Below, one piece after another: positions 29,349 to 37,862 of a stretch of DNA of 64,000 nt; position 1 is the stretch's first letter; every line of letters begins with the position of its first letter. Below the pieces are notes generated by a model. It was not told the DNA's origin, searched no databases, and was given only the letters and a program-made list of their open reading frames with translations. The stretch comes from Serratia inhibens (GTDB lineage: Bacteria > Pseudomonadota > Gammaproteobacteria > Enterobacterales > Enterobacteriaceae), in NCBI RefSeq assembly GCF_003591175.1, contig NZ_QYYG01000002.1:434001-498000 (forward strand). The letters run 5' to 3'. The position numbers were made by a program, and so were the translations under genes.

Positions 29349-30056
29349 TCAGCTATTCGATAAAGGCAGTGTTTTTTTACGGCGGCGTTCACGCTGCCGT
29401 ATTCCTGGTGATACCGTGAAACGAATTAAAAAAGAGAAAAATACATCGACCAGCAACGCTAATATTCCCACCATAAAAGCCCCCGCAACCATCTGCGGAT
29501 AATCGTTCTGCGCGCGACCATCAATAATAAGACGCCCTAACCCGCCGAGAGAAACATAAGCCGCAATGGTGGCGGTCGAAACGATTTGTAATGCCGAGCT
29601 CCGGATACCGGATAATATCAACGCCAGCGCACAGGGGATCTCAACGGTGAGCAGTAATTTCCACGGCGAATACCCCATACCTATGGCTGCGTCAATAATT
29701 GCCGGATTAATTGCCCGAATACCGGAATAAACACCCATCATGATCGGCGGCAATGCCAGAATAATAAGGACTATCAGGCAAGGCACAATAAAGGCCAGAT
29801 CGGATTCAAATACCGGCCCGAAAAGAATGACCAGTAAGATGATCAACCCGAAAGATGGCAGCGCACGCATGGCATTCGCGCTGCCGATTAATAACGTCGC
29901 GCCTTTGCCGGTATGCCCGACATAACACCCCACCGGAAACGCGATAATCACCGCAACAAACAAGGCTTCGACGCTGTAAACCAGATGCTGGAAAATCAAT
30001 ATCAGCAGTCCATCGTCATTGAGCCAATGAGCTGGGTCGAGCAACCAGTTAATCAT
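29349..30056 (-). CDS. Betaine-type ABC permease (OpuCD/YehY-like)
   Basis: A 235-residue inner-membrane permease of the OpuC/Yeh type. Hydrophobic helices alternate with LPSFGLIILLVILFGP and the ATPase-docking EAA-like loop INPAIIDAAIGMGYSPWKLLLTVEIP. SGIRSSALQIVSTATIAAYVSLGGLGRLI is the conserved C-terminal block. It overlaps the second permease by 4 nt and precedes the binding protein by 34 nt. With its partner it forms the heterodimeric channel of the importer. Confidence 0.9.
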   Translation of the reverse strand: MINWLLDPAHWLNDDGLLILIFQHLVYSVEALFVAVIIAFPVGCYVGHTGKGATLLIGSANAMRALPSFGLIILLVILFGPVFESDLAFIVPCLIVLIILALPPIMMGVYSGIRAINPAIIDAAIGMGYSPWKLLLTVEIPCALALILSGIRSSALQIVSTATIAAYVSLGGLGRLIIDGRAQNDYPQMVAGAFMVGILALLVDVFFSFLIRFTVSPGIRQRERRRKKTLPLSNS

Positions 30057-30703
30057 TTCGCATTCCTTTTCGGTTGCCAGGCGGTGATTTTATTGCCGGT
30101 GCGCAGCACCAGATTATCCAGCAGCAGCGCCAGCGCGATGCACAGGAAAATACCGGCGATAATCGGCGTCAGAAAATGCAGTTGGAAACCCTGGGTAAAT
30201 AACGCCCCCAGCTGCGGCATCCCGACCAGCGCCGAGATGGAAACAATACTGACATTCGACACCACCACCACGCGCATGCCGGCGGCGATCACCGGCACCG
30301 CCAGCGGCAGTTCGACACTCAGAAATCGCTGTAGCGGCCGATACCCCATAGCCACGGCGGCCTGCTGCGTTTCTTGCGGGACAGAATCCAGCCCGTCGCA
30401 AACCGTGCGAATCAACAGCGCGAAGGCATATAGCGTCAACGCCACAACGACATTGACGGCATCCAGAATTTTGGTGCCGAGCAGCCCCGGTAACAAGACA
30501 AACAAGGCCAGCGAGGGAATGGTATAAAGCAGCCCCAACAGATTAAGAATGCCGTCCTTAAACTTTCCGCAACGGTGAAGTAAACCGCCCACCGGAATGG
30601 CCAGTGCCAGCCCGATCAAGACAGGAATGATGGACAGATAAACGTGCCAGCCGAGTAACGTCGCTATATTTTCCCGCTGCTGAAACAACCAGTCAAAGCG
30701 CAT
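30053..30703 (-). CDS. Betaine-type ABC permease (OpuCB/YehW-like)
   Basis: A 216-residue permease paired with the one downstream. The conserved blocks are LLGLLYTIPSLALFVLLPGLLG, the docking loop VPQETQQAAVAMGYRPLQRFLSVELP, and AAGMRVVVVSNVSIVSISALVG. I start at the ATG at 30703 (MRFDWLFQQRENI), which follows AGAGG at good spacing and lies 4 nt after the ATPase stop; the longer open frame would overlap the ATPase gene. Confidence 0.9.
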   Translation of the reverse strand: MRFDWLFQQRENIATLLGWHVYLSIIPVLIGLALAIPVGGLLHRCGKFKDGILNLLGLLYTIPSLALFVLLPGLLGTKILDAVNVVVALTLYAFALLIRTVCDGLDSVPQETQQAAVAMGYRPLQRFLSVELPLAVPVIAAGMRVVVVSNVSIVSISALVGMPQLGALFTQGFQLHFLTPIIAGIFLCIALALLLDNLVLRTGNKITAWQPKRNAK

Positions 30704-30707
30704 GGCA

Positions 30708-31802
30708 TTACCTCTCGGCACGGGAGTGAGAAAGCGAAAATACCTGTTCGATATTCGCCGTGCCGATAAAGCGTTGTTGTTCATCGACAACAATGCCGCG
30801 CTGACAGGGGGAACTTAATACAGAATCCATTAACTGCCGCAGCGTGCCATTTCTTGGCGCAAAGGTGCTGCCAAGATTAATGTCTTCCGCCTCTACCGTG
30901 GTTTTGTTTTGCTGCACATCATACCAGCCGACCGGGCAATCATTTTCCACCACCAGCACCCAGGAATCATGCCCTGCCACTAAGCGGGCTTCGCTGACCG
31001 ACATTCCCGGCGCAATGACTTTCTCTTTAGCCAACGCAATATCTTCAGGGATCACCTCAAAAGAAAGCTTACGGTATCCGCGGTCGCGTCCGATAAAATC
31101 GGCGACGAAAGCATCTTCAGGTTCATTCAATAATTTGACCGGCGAGGCGATTTGCGCCAGACGCCCTCCGGGACGAAAAACCGCCACCTGATCGCCTAAT
31201 TTCATCGCCTCGTCAATATCATGGGTAACCATGATGATCGTCTTGCCGATTTCACGCTGTAAACGTAAAAACTCCTCCTGCAACTGTTCACGAACCACCG
31301 GATCGACGGCGCTGAAAGGTTCATCCATCAGCATGAATTCAGGATCGGAAGCCAGTGCGCGGGCGACGCCGACCCGCTGCTGCTGGCCGCCGGACAACTG
31401 CCACGGATAACGTTCCGCCATCGCCAGCGACAGTCCGACCAGTTCCAGAAGTTCCAATGACTTTTTACGCGCCGCCGTACGCGTTGCCCCGTTAAGCAGC
31501 GCAGTGACGGCGATGTTGTCCTGCACCGTTTTATGCGGAAACAGACCGGCATTCTGGATCACATAACCAATCTTGCGGCGCAGTTTGACCAGGTCCATCC
31601 CTGCCGTCGGTTGTCCGTTGAGCAAAATACTCCCCGAAGAAGGCTCGATTAACCGGTTGATCATGCGCAGTGACGTGGTTTTTCCGCAGCCCGAAGGCCC
31701 GACCAGCATGGTGATTTTGCCTGTCGGCGCACTGAACGACAGCCTGTCTACGGCCACCGTACCATCGGGGTAAAATTTGCTTATGCTCTCAAATGAAATC
31801 AT
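30708..31802 (-). CDS. Betaine-type ABC transporter ATPase (OpuCA-like)
   Basis: A 364-residue ATPase. Walker A GPSGCGKTT (~residue 36), Q-loop VIQNAGLFPHKTV, signature LSGGQQQRVGVARAL (~134), Walker B FMLMDEPFSAVDP (~156), H-loop TIIMVTHDIDEAMKLGD. Residues ~255-364 form a CBS-type regulatory tail as in OpuCA/OpuAA, where it senses ionic strength. First gene of the eight-gene operon; AGGAAA precedes the ATG at 31802. Seventy bases upstream is a TGTAC-N10-GTACA dyad. Repeat copy B starts exactly at this start codon. Confidence 0.9.
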   Translation of the reverse strand: MISFESISKFYPDGTVAVDRLSFSAPTGKITMLVGPSGCGKTTSLRMINRLIEPSSGSILLNGQPTAGMDLVKLRRKIGYVIQNAGLFPHKTVQDNIAVTALLNGATRTAARKKSLELLELVGLSLAMAERYPWQLSGGQQQRVGVARALASDPEFMLMDEPFSAVDPVVREQLQEEFLRLQREIGKTIIMVTHDIDEAMKLGDQVAVFRPGGRLAQIASPVKLLNEPEDAFVADFIGRDRGYRKLSFEVIPEDIALAKEKVIAPGMSVSEARLVAGHDSWVLVVENDCPVGWYDVQQNKTTVEAEDINLGSTFAPRNGTLRQLMDSVLSSPCQRGIVVDEQQRFIGTANIEQVFSLSHSRAER

Positions 31803-31893
31803 TACGTTTCCTGCCCCATTACGGACTGTTGTTAACCGTCGCCTGCCTTTCATCTATTCGCAGACCTGACATGTACTAACCTGTATGTACAAG
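31801..31893. repeat. Direct repeat copy B, part 1
   Basis: Promoter-side flank of the ABC gene; matches 23568-23660 at a constant offset of 8233 with about 12 mismatches. Confidence 0.85.
31872..31891. promoter_or_regulatory. Candidate operator TGTAC-N10-GTACA before the operon
   Basis: Dyad TGTAC-TAACCTGTAT-GTACA, 70 nt upstream of the first gene. The same arms are kept at 23639-23658 in repeat copy A although neighbouring bases differ, suggesting constraint. No regulator gene is within the operon; the factor is unknown. Confidence 0.4.
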
Positions 31894-32001
31894 CTAGCAA
31901 GCAGGATGCCAACTTACCAAAGCAGGGTGATACCGGCGGTTTTAGGGGGATGGGCTGTGCCGAGAGGAAAAAAATGAACAAAAGAGGGCATCTCTTGCCC
32001 C

Positions 32002-32031
32002 AAAAAAAAACCACTTGCACCATTAAGGTGC
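32002..32031 (-). terminator. Terminator of the Bcr/CflA gene
   Basis: On the minus strand: stem GCACC / GGTGC with a five-base loop, then a short spacer and nine T residues. It separates the pump gene from the downstream operon. Confidence 0.6.
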
Positions 32032-32113
32032 TTTCAGGGGTAGAGAGAGGCACTGCACCCGGATTACCCTTGAGGATCCTTGTCGATGCAGGCTTGCCAA
32101 AAATGACTGGTTT

Positions 32114-33352
32114 TTACGAAGACGGTGCCGTTAATTTTCCCCGCAGCAGAAACAATAACAGTGCGATCAGACAGGCCGTTGCCTGTATGCCCCCCAGCGT
32201 GGTGACGGCGGGGAACGTCAGCACCGAGCCGAGCCAGGTTGTGATTGCAGCCGCCCCCATTGTAAGAAAACCAAGTAATGCGGATGCCAGGCCAGCCTGT
32301 TTCCCGAACGGCCCCATTGTGATTGCCGTTCCCAACGGATTGGCCAGCCCCATGCCCCAGAGGAACATAATCATGGACAGGGTATACCAACCCAGACCAG
32401 GCGCTTCCGGCCCAATCAGCAGCAGGCTCCCACCCAATAACGCGGTGAGAATGCCTCCCGAGGTAATGATTTGCGGGCCATAGCGACGGGCCAGTCGCGG
32501 CGCCGCCATCCCTGCGGCAAAGACCACGAACACGGTAGCGGCAAAATACAGCCCGGCCTGTAGCGACGACAGGCCTATCCCGTTCATCAGAATGGCGGGG
32601 GCGGCGCCGAAAGACGCAAACAATCCGCTCATCAACAGGCTCATGGACAGTGCCGGAAGTATAAATTTCCCATCAATTACCAGCCGGCAGTAAGCGAATA
32701 TAACACTCGGAATCGAGTGCGGGGCACGACGCTCGGCGGGATGAGTCTCCCCCAGCACGTTGGCATAGAATATGGCGACAACGAAAGCGGCAATGCCTAC
32801 CAGTATGAAGGTCGCTCGCCAGCCCAACGTCATAGTCAGCACGCTCCCCGCCAACGGCGAGAAACCCGGTGCGGCAGCCGTTGCGATCATGGTCAGCGAC
32901 AACGCGCGCGCCAGTGTTTCGCCTTCAAACAAATCACGCGCAATGGCGCGTGCTAAAACCGCTGCCGCGCATACGCCCAGCGCCTGGATGATACGTCCGA
33001 CAATCAGCGTTTCAAGCGAGCTGGCGAGACCGCCCACCACCGTACCTACGATGAATAGTGAGAGCCCCCCCAACACCAGCTTCTTGCGTCCGTATCTGTC
33101 AGCCAATGGGCCGACGACCAACTGAGCCAGTGCGAAGGTGATGAAAAAGCTGGAGAGCGTCAGGCCAAGTTCGCGAGCCGATACCCCAAGCTGCTCTCCA
33201 ATATCCGGAAACGCGGGGAGGATAATATTGGTGGACAGTGTGCTAATGGCAGAAAGGCCGGCCAGTAATGCGACGATTCTACCCGTTAGTCGTGGACCTT
33301 CGGACAAAGAGATATCCGCTGTCATTTCAGTGGGAGTGCTTTCTGTACTCAT
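32114..33352 (-). CDS. MFS transporter, Bcr/CflA family
   Basis: A 412-residue 12-helix drug/proton antiporter of the Bcr/CflA group. It has a polar N-terminal lead of ~25 residues, then STNIILPAFPDIGEQLGVS, motif A GPLADRYGRKKLVLGG, RIIQALGVCAAAVLARAIARDLF, and APGFSPLAGSVL (motif C region). Relatives export bicyclomycin, chloramphenicol or sulfonamides, and sometimes peptides; substrate unknown here. Its 3' half (32300-32513) is the parent of the truncated copy at 23661-23874. It stands alone, with a large inverted repeat at 33503-33539 upstream. Confidence 0.88.
   Translation of the reverse strand: MSTESTPTEMTADISLSEGPRLTGRIVALLAGLSAISTLSTNIILPAFPDIGEQLGVSARELGLTLSSFFITFALAQLVVGPLADRYGRKKLVLGGLSLFIVGTVVGGLASSLETLIVGRIIQALGVCAAAVLARAIARDLFEGETLARALSLTMIATAAAPGFSPLAGSVLTMTLGWRATFILVGIAAFVVAIFYANVLGETHPAERRAPHSIPSVIFAYCRLVIDGKFILPALSMSLLMSGLFASFGAAPAILMNGIGLSSLQAGLYFAATVFVVFAAGMAAPRLARRYGPQIITSGGILTALLGGSLLLIGPEAPGLGWYTLSMIMFLWGMGLANPLGTAITMGPFGKQAGLASALLGFLTMGAAAITTWLGSVLTFPAVTTLGGIQATACLIALLLFLLRGKLTAPSS
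32300..32513. repeat. Direct repeat copy B, part 2
   Basis: Internal segment of the Bcr/CflA gene matching 23661-23874 at a constant offset of 8639, about 94% identical. Confidence 0.85.
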
Positions 33353-33502
33353 GGTAATCCTTCAACGAAAATCGCCGGCACGAAAACACATTCAGAACCG
33401 GGGGAACTTGGCTCAACGATGCCGACGCCCGTGGCCAAGATTCGCATTTCACCTTCACCCTTCATCATCGGGCCCTCTCATTTTCAGTCAACGTCCAGCG
33501 AC

Positions 33503-33539
33503 GCCGACACGTCAGGCCGTGCGGCCATAACGTGTCGGC
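33503..33539. repeat. Large inverted repeat between RND and MFS genes
   Basis: Ten-base perfect arms GCCGACACGT / ACGTGTCGGC enclose an inner GGCC-GTGC-GGCC dyad. There is no T tract. It could be an operator for the MFS gene or a transcript-end hairpin of the RND operon. Confidence 0.45.
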
Positions 33540-33590
33540 AGGTTATTCGGCGCGCGTCGAAGTCGGAATGACGCTCACCTCCGTTATGAT

Positions 33591-36500
33591 TTACGCCAAT
33601 GCCTGCTTGTCGGTTTGCGGTTTATTGTCCGGGCGTATCTTGAACCAGATGGCATACATCGCCGGCAGGAATACCAGCGTTACTATGGTTCCGCCAAAGG
33701 TCCCGCCAATCAGGGTGTAAGCCAGGGTGCCCCAGAACACCGAGTGGGTCAGCGGGATAAACGCCAGAATGGCCGCCATCGCCGTGAGCAACACCGGTCG
33801 GGCGCGCTGAACCGTCGCTTCGACCACCGCATGGAACGGATCCAGCCCTTCCTGCACGTTGTGATGGATCTGCCCTATCAGGATCAAGGTATTACGCATC
33901 AGGATGCCCGACAACGCGATCAATCCCACAAGCGCATTGATGCCAAACGGCTGGTTGAACAGCAGCAGCGTTGGCACCACCCCAATCAGCCCCAGCGGCG
34001 CGGTGAGGAATACCATCACCATCGCCGACATCGAACGCACTTGCAGGATGATGATCAGCAGCGTCATGGCGATCATGATGGGGAACAGCGGTGCCATCGC
34101 CTTGGTCGCTTTGCCCGATTCTTCAATCGAACCCGCCTGTTCGATGCGGTACCCGGCCGGGAGTTGGTCGATAACCGGCTGCAACGCTTTCGTGATCGCC
34201 GTGGACACATCCGGCGGTTGCAGGTTTTCGGCTATGTCGCCCCGCACCGTAATGGTCGGGGTACGATCGCGCCGACGGAGAACGGGATCTTCCATGCGCA
34301 CATCGACATCCCCTATTTGCGACAGCGGAATGCGCTGACCGGCAGACCCCACCAAGGTAAAGCCGGCGATTTTTTCCGGGTCAAGCCGGATATCCCCCGC
34401 GGCACGGCCCATCACCTGCACCGAACGGATATCTTCACGCACAGAGGTGATCGGCACACCCGAGAGCAAGAACTGAAGTTGTTGAGCGACCGCGGTTGAC
34501 GTCAACCCCACCGCCTGCAAGCGGTCCTGATCGAGCGTGAAATGCAGCGTCGGCACCGGCGGACCCCAGTCGGAGTTGACGGTCCTCATCATCGGGCTGG
34601 CCTGCATTACCGCTTCTACCTGATCGGCGATCGCGCGCAATAGGTCGGGGTCCGGCCCCATCACGCGATAGGCAACGGGAAATGGTGAGTACGGGCCAAA
34701 TACCAGTTGCGTGACCCGGACACGCGCTTCGGGTGCCAGCCCATCGGCCACCGCCTGGCGAAGACGGAATTTGAGCGCCTCACGCGCTTCCGGACTGTCC
34801 GTCAGCACGACAACCTTCGCGAATGACGAGTCGGGCAGCTCCGGCGCCATCGCCAGATAAAAACGCGGTGAACCCTGCCCGATATAGGATGTGACGATTT
34901 TTGCCTCATTTTGCTTTTTCAGCCAAGCCTCGATCTTCGCCGTTGCGATGCTGGTCTGTTCAATGGCGGTGCCATAAGGCATCTGCACTTCCACCAGCAC
35001 TTCCGGGCGGTCAGAGGTCGGGAAGAACTGTTTTTTCACCAGCCCCATGCCGAGAATGGCCAGGGTAAACACGGCAATAACCGTGCCCGCCACGGCCCAT
35101 TTCCGGGCGATGACGCGCGTCAGCAATCGACGAAAGCGGTTATAATTGCGGGTGTTGTAGATGGCCGCGTGCCCACCCTCGACCGTTTTGATTTTCGGCA
35201 GCATCTTCACGCCCAGATAAGGCGTAAACACCACCGCCACCACCCAGGAAGCAATCAGGGCGATGCCCACGATCCAGAACATGTTGCTGGTGTACTCGCC
35301 GGCGGTGGACTGCGCAAAACCGTTGGGCATAAAGCCGACGGCCGTCACCAGCGTACCGGCCAGCATCGGGGCCGCCGTGTGGCTCCAGGCATAGGCCGAG
35401 GCTTTGATGCGATCGTAGCCCTCTTCCATCTTCACCACCATCATTTCGATGGCGATGATGGCGTCATCCACCAGCAACCCGAGAGCCAGGATCAGCGAGC
35501 CGAGGGTGATGCGGTCAAAGTTCTTGCCGGTGGCCTCCATCACCACGAAGACAATAGCCAGCGTCAGCGGCACCGCCGCCGCAACCACCACGCCCACGCG
35601 CCAGCCCATGCTGACGAAACAGACCACCATCACCACGAGCAACGCGACGAAGAACTTGATCATGAACTCGTCAACGGATGAGCCGATGTTCACCGACTGA
35701 TCGGTGACTTTCGCCAATGTCATGCCCAACGGCATGCCTTCATTGATTTTGGCCGTCTCCGCATCCAGCGCCTTGCCCAGATCCAGCCCATTCCAGCCCT
35801 CACGCATCACGATACCCAGCAACAGCGCCGGCTCACCCTGATTGCGAACCAGGAAGGTGGCAGGATCTTCGTAGCCACGTTCAACCTTCGCCACGTCCGA
35901 GAGTTTTAACGTCTTTCCCTGAACCACAATCGGCGTATCGCGGATCTTCTCCAGCTTGTCGAAGGCACCGTCCAGGCGCAAAAAGACCTGCGGCCCATGG
36001 GTTTCAATCGAACCGGCCGGCGTAAGCACGTTCTGGTTGTTGAGCGCGGAGAAAATGTCCTGCGGGGAGATGCCCAGCGTGGCCAGCCGGTCATGCGAGA
36101 AAGAGACGAAGATACGCTCAGCCTGCTCCCCGATGATATTGACCTTTTTTACCCCCGGCACGTGCAATAAACGCTGGCGCAACGATTCGGCATCGCGCAC
36201 CAGCAGGCGCTGCGGCTCGCCCTTGGCTTTCAATGCAAAGAGCGCAAAGGTCACGTCCGAGAATTCATCGTTGACCATCGGGCCGATTACGCCCGCCGGC
36301 AGATTCTTGGCCTCGTCACCGAGTTTCTTGCGCGCCTGATAGAATTCTTCCTGCACCTGTGAAGGCGGCGTGCTGTCTTGCAGCGACATCATGGTAAAAG
36401 CCAGGCCGGGCCGCGTGTAAGTCTCGCTGCGATCGTACCATTTAAGCTCCTGCATGCGCTTTTCAAGCGGCTCGGCCACCTGATCCTGCATTTCCTGCGC

Positions 36501-36680
36501 GGTGGCGCCCGGCCAGGCAGAAATGATCGTCATCTGCTTGACCGTGAACGGCGGATCTTCCGCACGCCCCAGTTCGAAGAACGAGAGAATGCCGGCCAGG
36601 GTAATCAGGATGATCAGGAATAAAGTGATTGAGCGCTCGCGCACGGCGAGCGCAGAAAGGTTGAACCGCCCTTCGCTCAT
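33591..36680 (-). CDS. RND efflux pump permease subunit
   Basis: A 1029-residue inner-membrane proton antiporter of the AcrB/HAE1 superfamily, closest in style to the TriC/VexF-like group. Helix 1 is in SITLFLIILITLAGILSFFELG; porter domain signs are PGATAQEMQDQVAEPLEKRM and VKKVNIIGEQAERIFV. The proton relay in helix 4 is LGLLVDDAIIAIEMMV with the paired Asp residues. Length is normal and no frame break is seen. It overlaps the adaptor gene by 4 nt and forms a pump with it and the divergent outer-membrane factor. Substrate unknown; regulation by the nearby TetR protein is likely. Confidence 0.92.
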   Translation of the reverse strand: MSEGRFNLSALAVRERSITLFLIILITLAGILSFFELGRAEDPPFTVKQMTIISAWPGATAQEMQDQVAEPLEKRMQELKWYDRSETYTRPGLAFTMMSLQDSTPPSQVQEEFYQARKKLGDEAKNLPAGVIGPMVNDEFSDVTFALFALKAKGEPQRLLVRDAESLRQRLLHVPGVKKVNIIGEQAERIFVSFSHDRLATLGISPQDIFSALNNQNVLTPAGSIETHGPQVFLRLDGAFDKLEKIRDTPIVVQGKTLKLSDVAKVERGYEDPATFLVRNQGEPALLLGIVMREGWNGLDLGKALDAETAKINEGMPLGMTLAKVTDQSVNIGSSVDEFMIKFFVALLVVMVVCFVSMGWRVGVVVAAAVPLTLAIVFVVMEATGKNFDRITLGSLILALGLLVDDAIIAIEMMVVKMEEGYDRIKASAYAWSHTAAPMLAGTLVTAVGFMPNGFAQSTAGEYTSNMFWIVGIALIASWVVAVVFTPYLGVKMLPKIKTVEGGHAAIYNTRNYNRFRRLLTRVIARKWAVAGTVIAVFTLAILGMGLVKKQFFPTSDRPEVLVEVQMPYGTAIEQTSIATAKIEAWLKKQNEAKIVTSYIGQGSPRFYLAMAPELPDSSFAKVVVLTDSPEAREALKFRLRQAVADGLAPEARVRVTQLVFGPYSPFPVAYRVMGPDPDLLRAIADQVEAVMQASPMMRTVNSDWGPPVPTLHFTLDQDRLQAVGLTSTAVAQQLQFLLSGVPITSVREDIRSVQVMGRAAGDIRLDPEKIAGFTLVGSAGQRIPLSQIGDVDVRMEDPVLRRRDRTPTITVRGDIAENLQPPDVSTAITKALQPVIDQLPAGYRIEQAGSIEESGKATKAMAPLFPIMIAMTLLIIILQVRSMSAMVMVFLTAPLGLIGVVPTLLLFNQPFGINALVGLIALSGILMRNTLILIGQIHHNVQEGLDPFHAVVEATVQRARPVLLTAMAAILAFIPLTHSVFWGTLAYTLIGGTFGGTIVTLVFLPAMYAIWFKIRPDNKPQTDKQALA

Positions 36681-37786
36681 GGTCGGCTCCCGGCGACGCG
36701 GGCATCGCGCTGATCAATCAGACGGACTGCCTCACCGTCGTGCAGCAAATGCGCCCCCAGGGCCACCACCCGTTCACCGGGCTTGAGGCTGCCGGTCACT
36801 CTGGCGGCATCGTCGTCCAGGCCAAGCACCTGAACCGGTCGCCACGACACTTTGGCGGGCTGGTCGGAAATGCCCCAGACGCCCGGCCCTTTGCCCGGAT
36901 CATAGAGGGCGGCGATAGGCACCTGCAGTACCTGCTCGGTGAGCCTGCCTTCAGCAATGGCGAGTGTCACGGTGGCACCCAGCGGTGCGCTCGCCAGCGC
37001 CCCTTCGAGCACATACCTCGCTTCAAAGGTACGCGTCAGAGGATCGGCCGCATCGGAGAGCAGACGCAATTTCGCGGGAATCGCTGCCGTATCCTTGCCG
37101 TATAACGTCGCCAGGGCCTCGCTCCCGATAGCCGGGCGCAGCGTTTCAGGCAAATGTACGATGGCTTCTCGCTGCCCCGCCCGCGCCAGCCGCACCACCG
37201 GCTGCCCTGCACTGACGACCTGCCCCGGCTCGGCCAGGGTGTCCACCACCACGCCGTCTGCGTCGGCCAGCAAGACGGCATAACCCGTCGCATTGCGCGC
37301 CACGTCAGCCTGTGCCTGCGCAGCGCTGAGCTCCGCTTTGGCCGTATCGGCAGCGGCCTTGATCTGATCGTAAGCCGAAGCCGATATGGCCCCTGAGGCA
37401 ACCAGGCCGCGATAACGGGCTTCGTCGTCGCTGGCCTGTCTGGCGCGCGCCCGTGCGGCGGCGACCGCCTGCTGTTGGGCTTGCGCCTGCAGGCCAAGGT
37501 CGACGGGATCCAGACGCATCAGCGGCTGACCGCGTTTGACGCTTTGGCCGGTATCGACCAGACGTTCAAGGATTTTACCCTGCACCCGGAAACCGAGATC
37601 GCTTTGAACACGGGCGACAACGACGCCGGTGAAGGCGCGGGAGGCATCGACGGCGCTCTTCACGGTAGCCGCCCTCACCAGAGGAGGTTGGCTACGTGGA
37701 TCGTCGACGCTGGCAGCGTCGCCGCACGCCACCAGGGCGAAAGATAACAGGCAAACAGCAAGGGGGGCGGATTTTAGCCGAGGCAT
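36677..37786 (-). CDS. RND efflux periplasmic adaptor (lipoprotein)
   Basis: A 369-residue membrane-fusion protein. It has a lipoprotein signal with lipobox LVAC (Cys21), followed by barrel-sandwich/lipoyl halves (VQGKILERLVDTGQSVKRGQPLMRLDP and DGVVVDTLAEPGQVVSAGQPVV) flanking an Ala/Gln-rich coiled-coil hairpin (~residues 100-165). It links the permease to the outer-membrane factor. First gene of the two-gene operon; a 24-bp dyad at 37834-37857 lies 48 nt upstream and probably binds the TetR regulator. Confidence 0.9.
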   Translation of the reverse strand: MPRLKSAPLAVCLLSFALVACGDAASVDDPRSQPPLVRAATVKSAVDASRAFTGVVVARVQSDLGFRVQGKILERLVDTGQSVKRGQPLMRLDPVDLGLQAQAQQQAVAAARARARQASDDEARYRGLVASGAISASAYDQIKAAADTAKAELSAAQAQADVARNATGYAVLLADADGVVVDTLAEPGQVVSAGQPVVRLARAGQREAIVHLPETLRPAIGSEALATLYGKDTAAIPAKLRLLSDAADPLTRTFEARYVLEGALASAPLGATVTLAIAEGRLTEQVLQVPIAALYDPGKGPGVWGISDQPAKVSWRPVQVLGLDDDAARVTGSLKPGERVVALGAHLLHDGEAVRLIDQRDARVAGSRP

Positions 37787-37833
37787 GGGTTCCCTTAATT
37801 AATGAACAGGACAGTAACCGCATTCTCGGACTA

Positions 37834-37857
37834 GTGACCAATAATGTCAATGGTCAC
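37834..37857. promoter_or_regulatory. TetR operator candidate 1 (adaptor-permease promoter)
   Basis: GTGACC-N12-GGTCAC, perfect six-base arms, 24 bp long, located between the adaptor start and the tetR stop. The same arms and spacing recur at 38516-38539. Confidence 0.65.
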
Positions 37858-37862
37858 AAATT

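Larger units (their letters stand above)
31803..32113. other. Intergenic region upstream of the betaine/CoA operon
   Basis: About 310 bases between the operon and the Bcr/CflA gene. It holds repeat copy B part 1, the TGTAC-N10-GTACA dyad, and a hairpin plus T-run terminator for the pump gene. A plus-strand open frame crossing it (31950-32483) is antisense to the pump and not supported. Confidence 0.5.

Noticed and set aside
31950..32483. 177-codon plus-strand frame before and across the Bcr/CflA gene
   Set aside because: It runs antisense through the pump gene and its repeat; ends at the same place as the equivalent shadow frame in repeat copy A, so it reflects shared noncoding-strand sequence.
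33591..36680. Heavy-metal (CusA-type) RND pump
   Set aside because: The adaptor and permease motifs resemble the HAE1/TriC-like drug group, and no metal-binding methionine clusters or metal regulator are seen.
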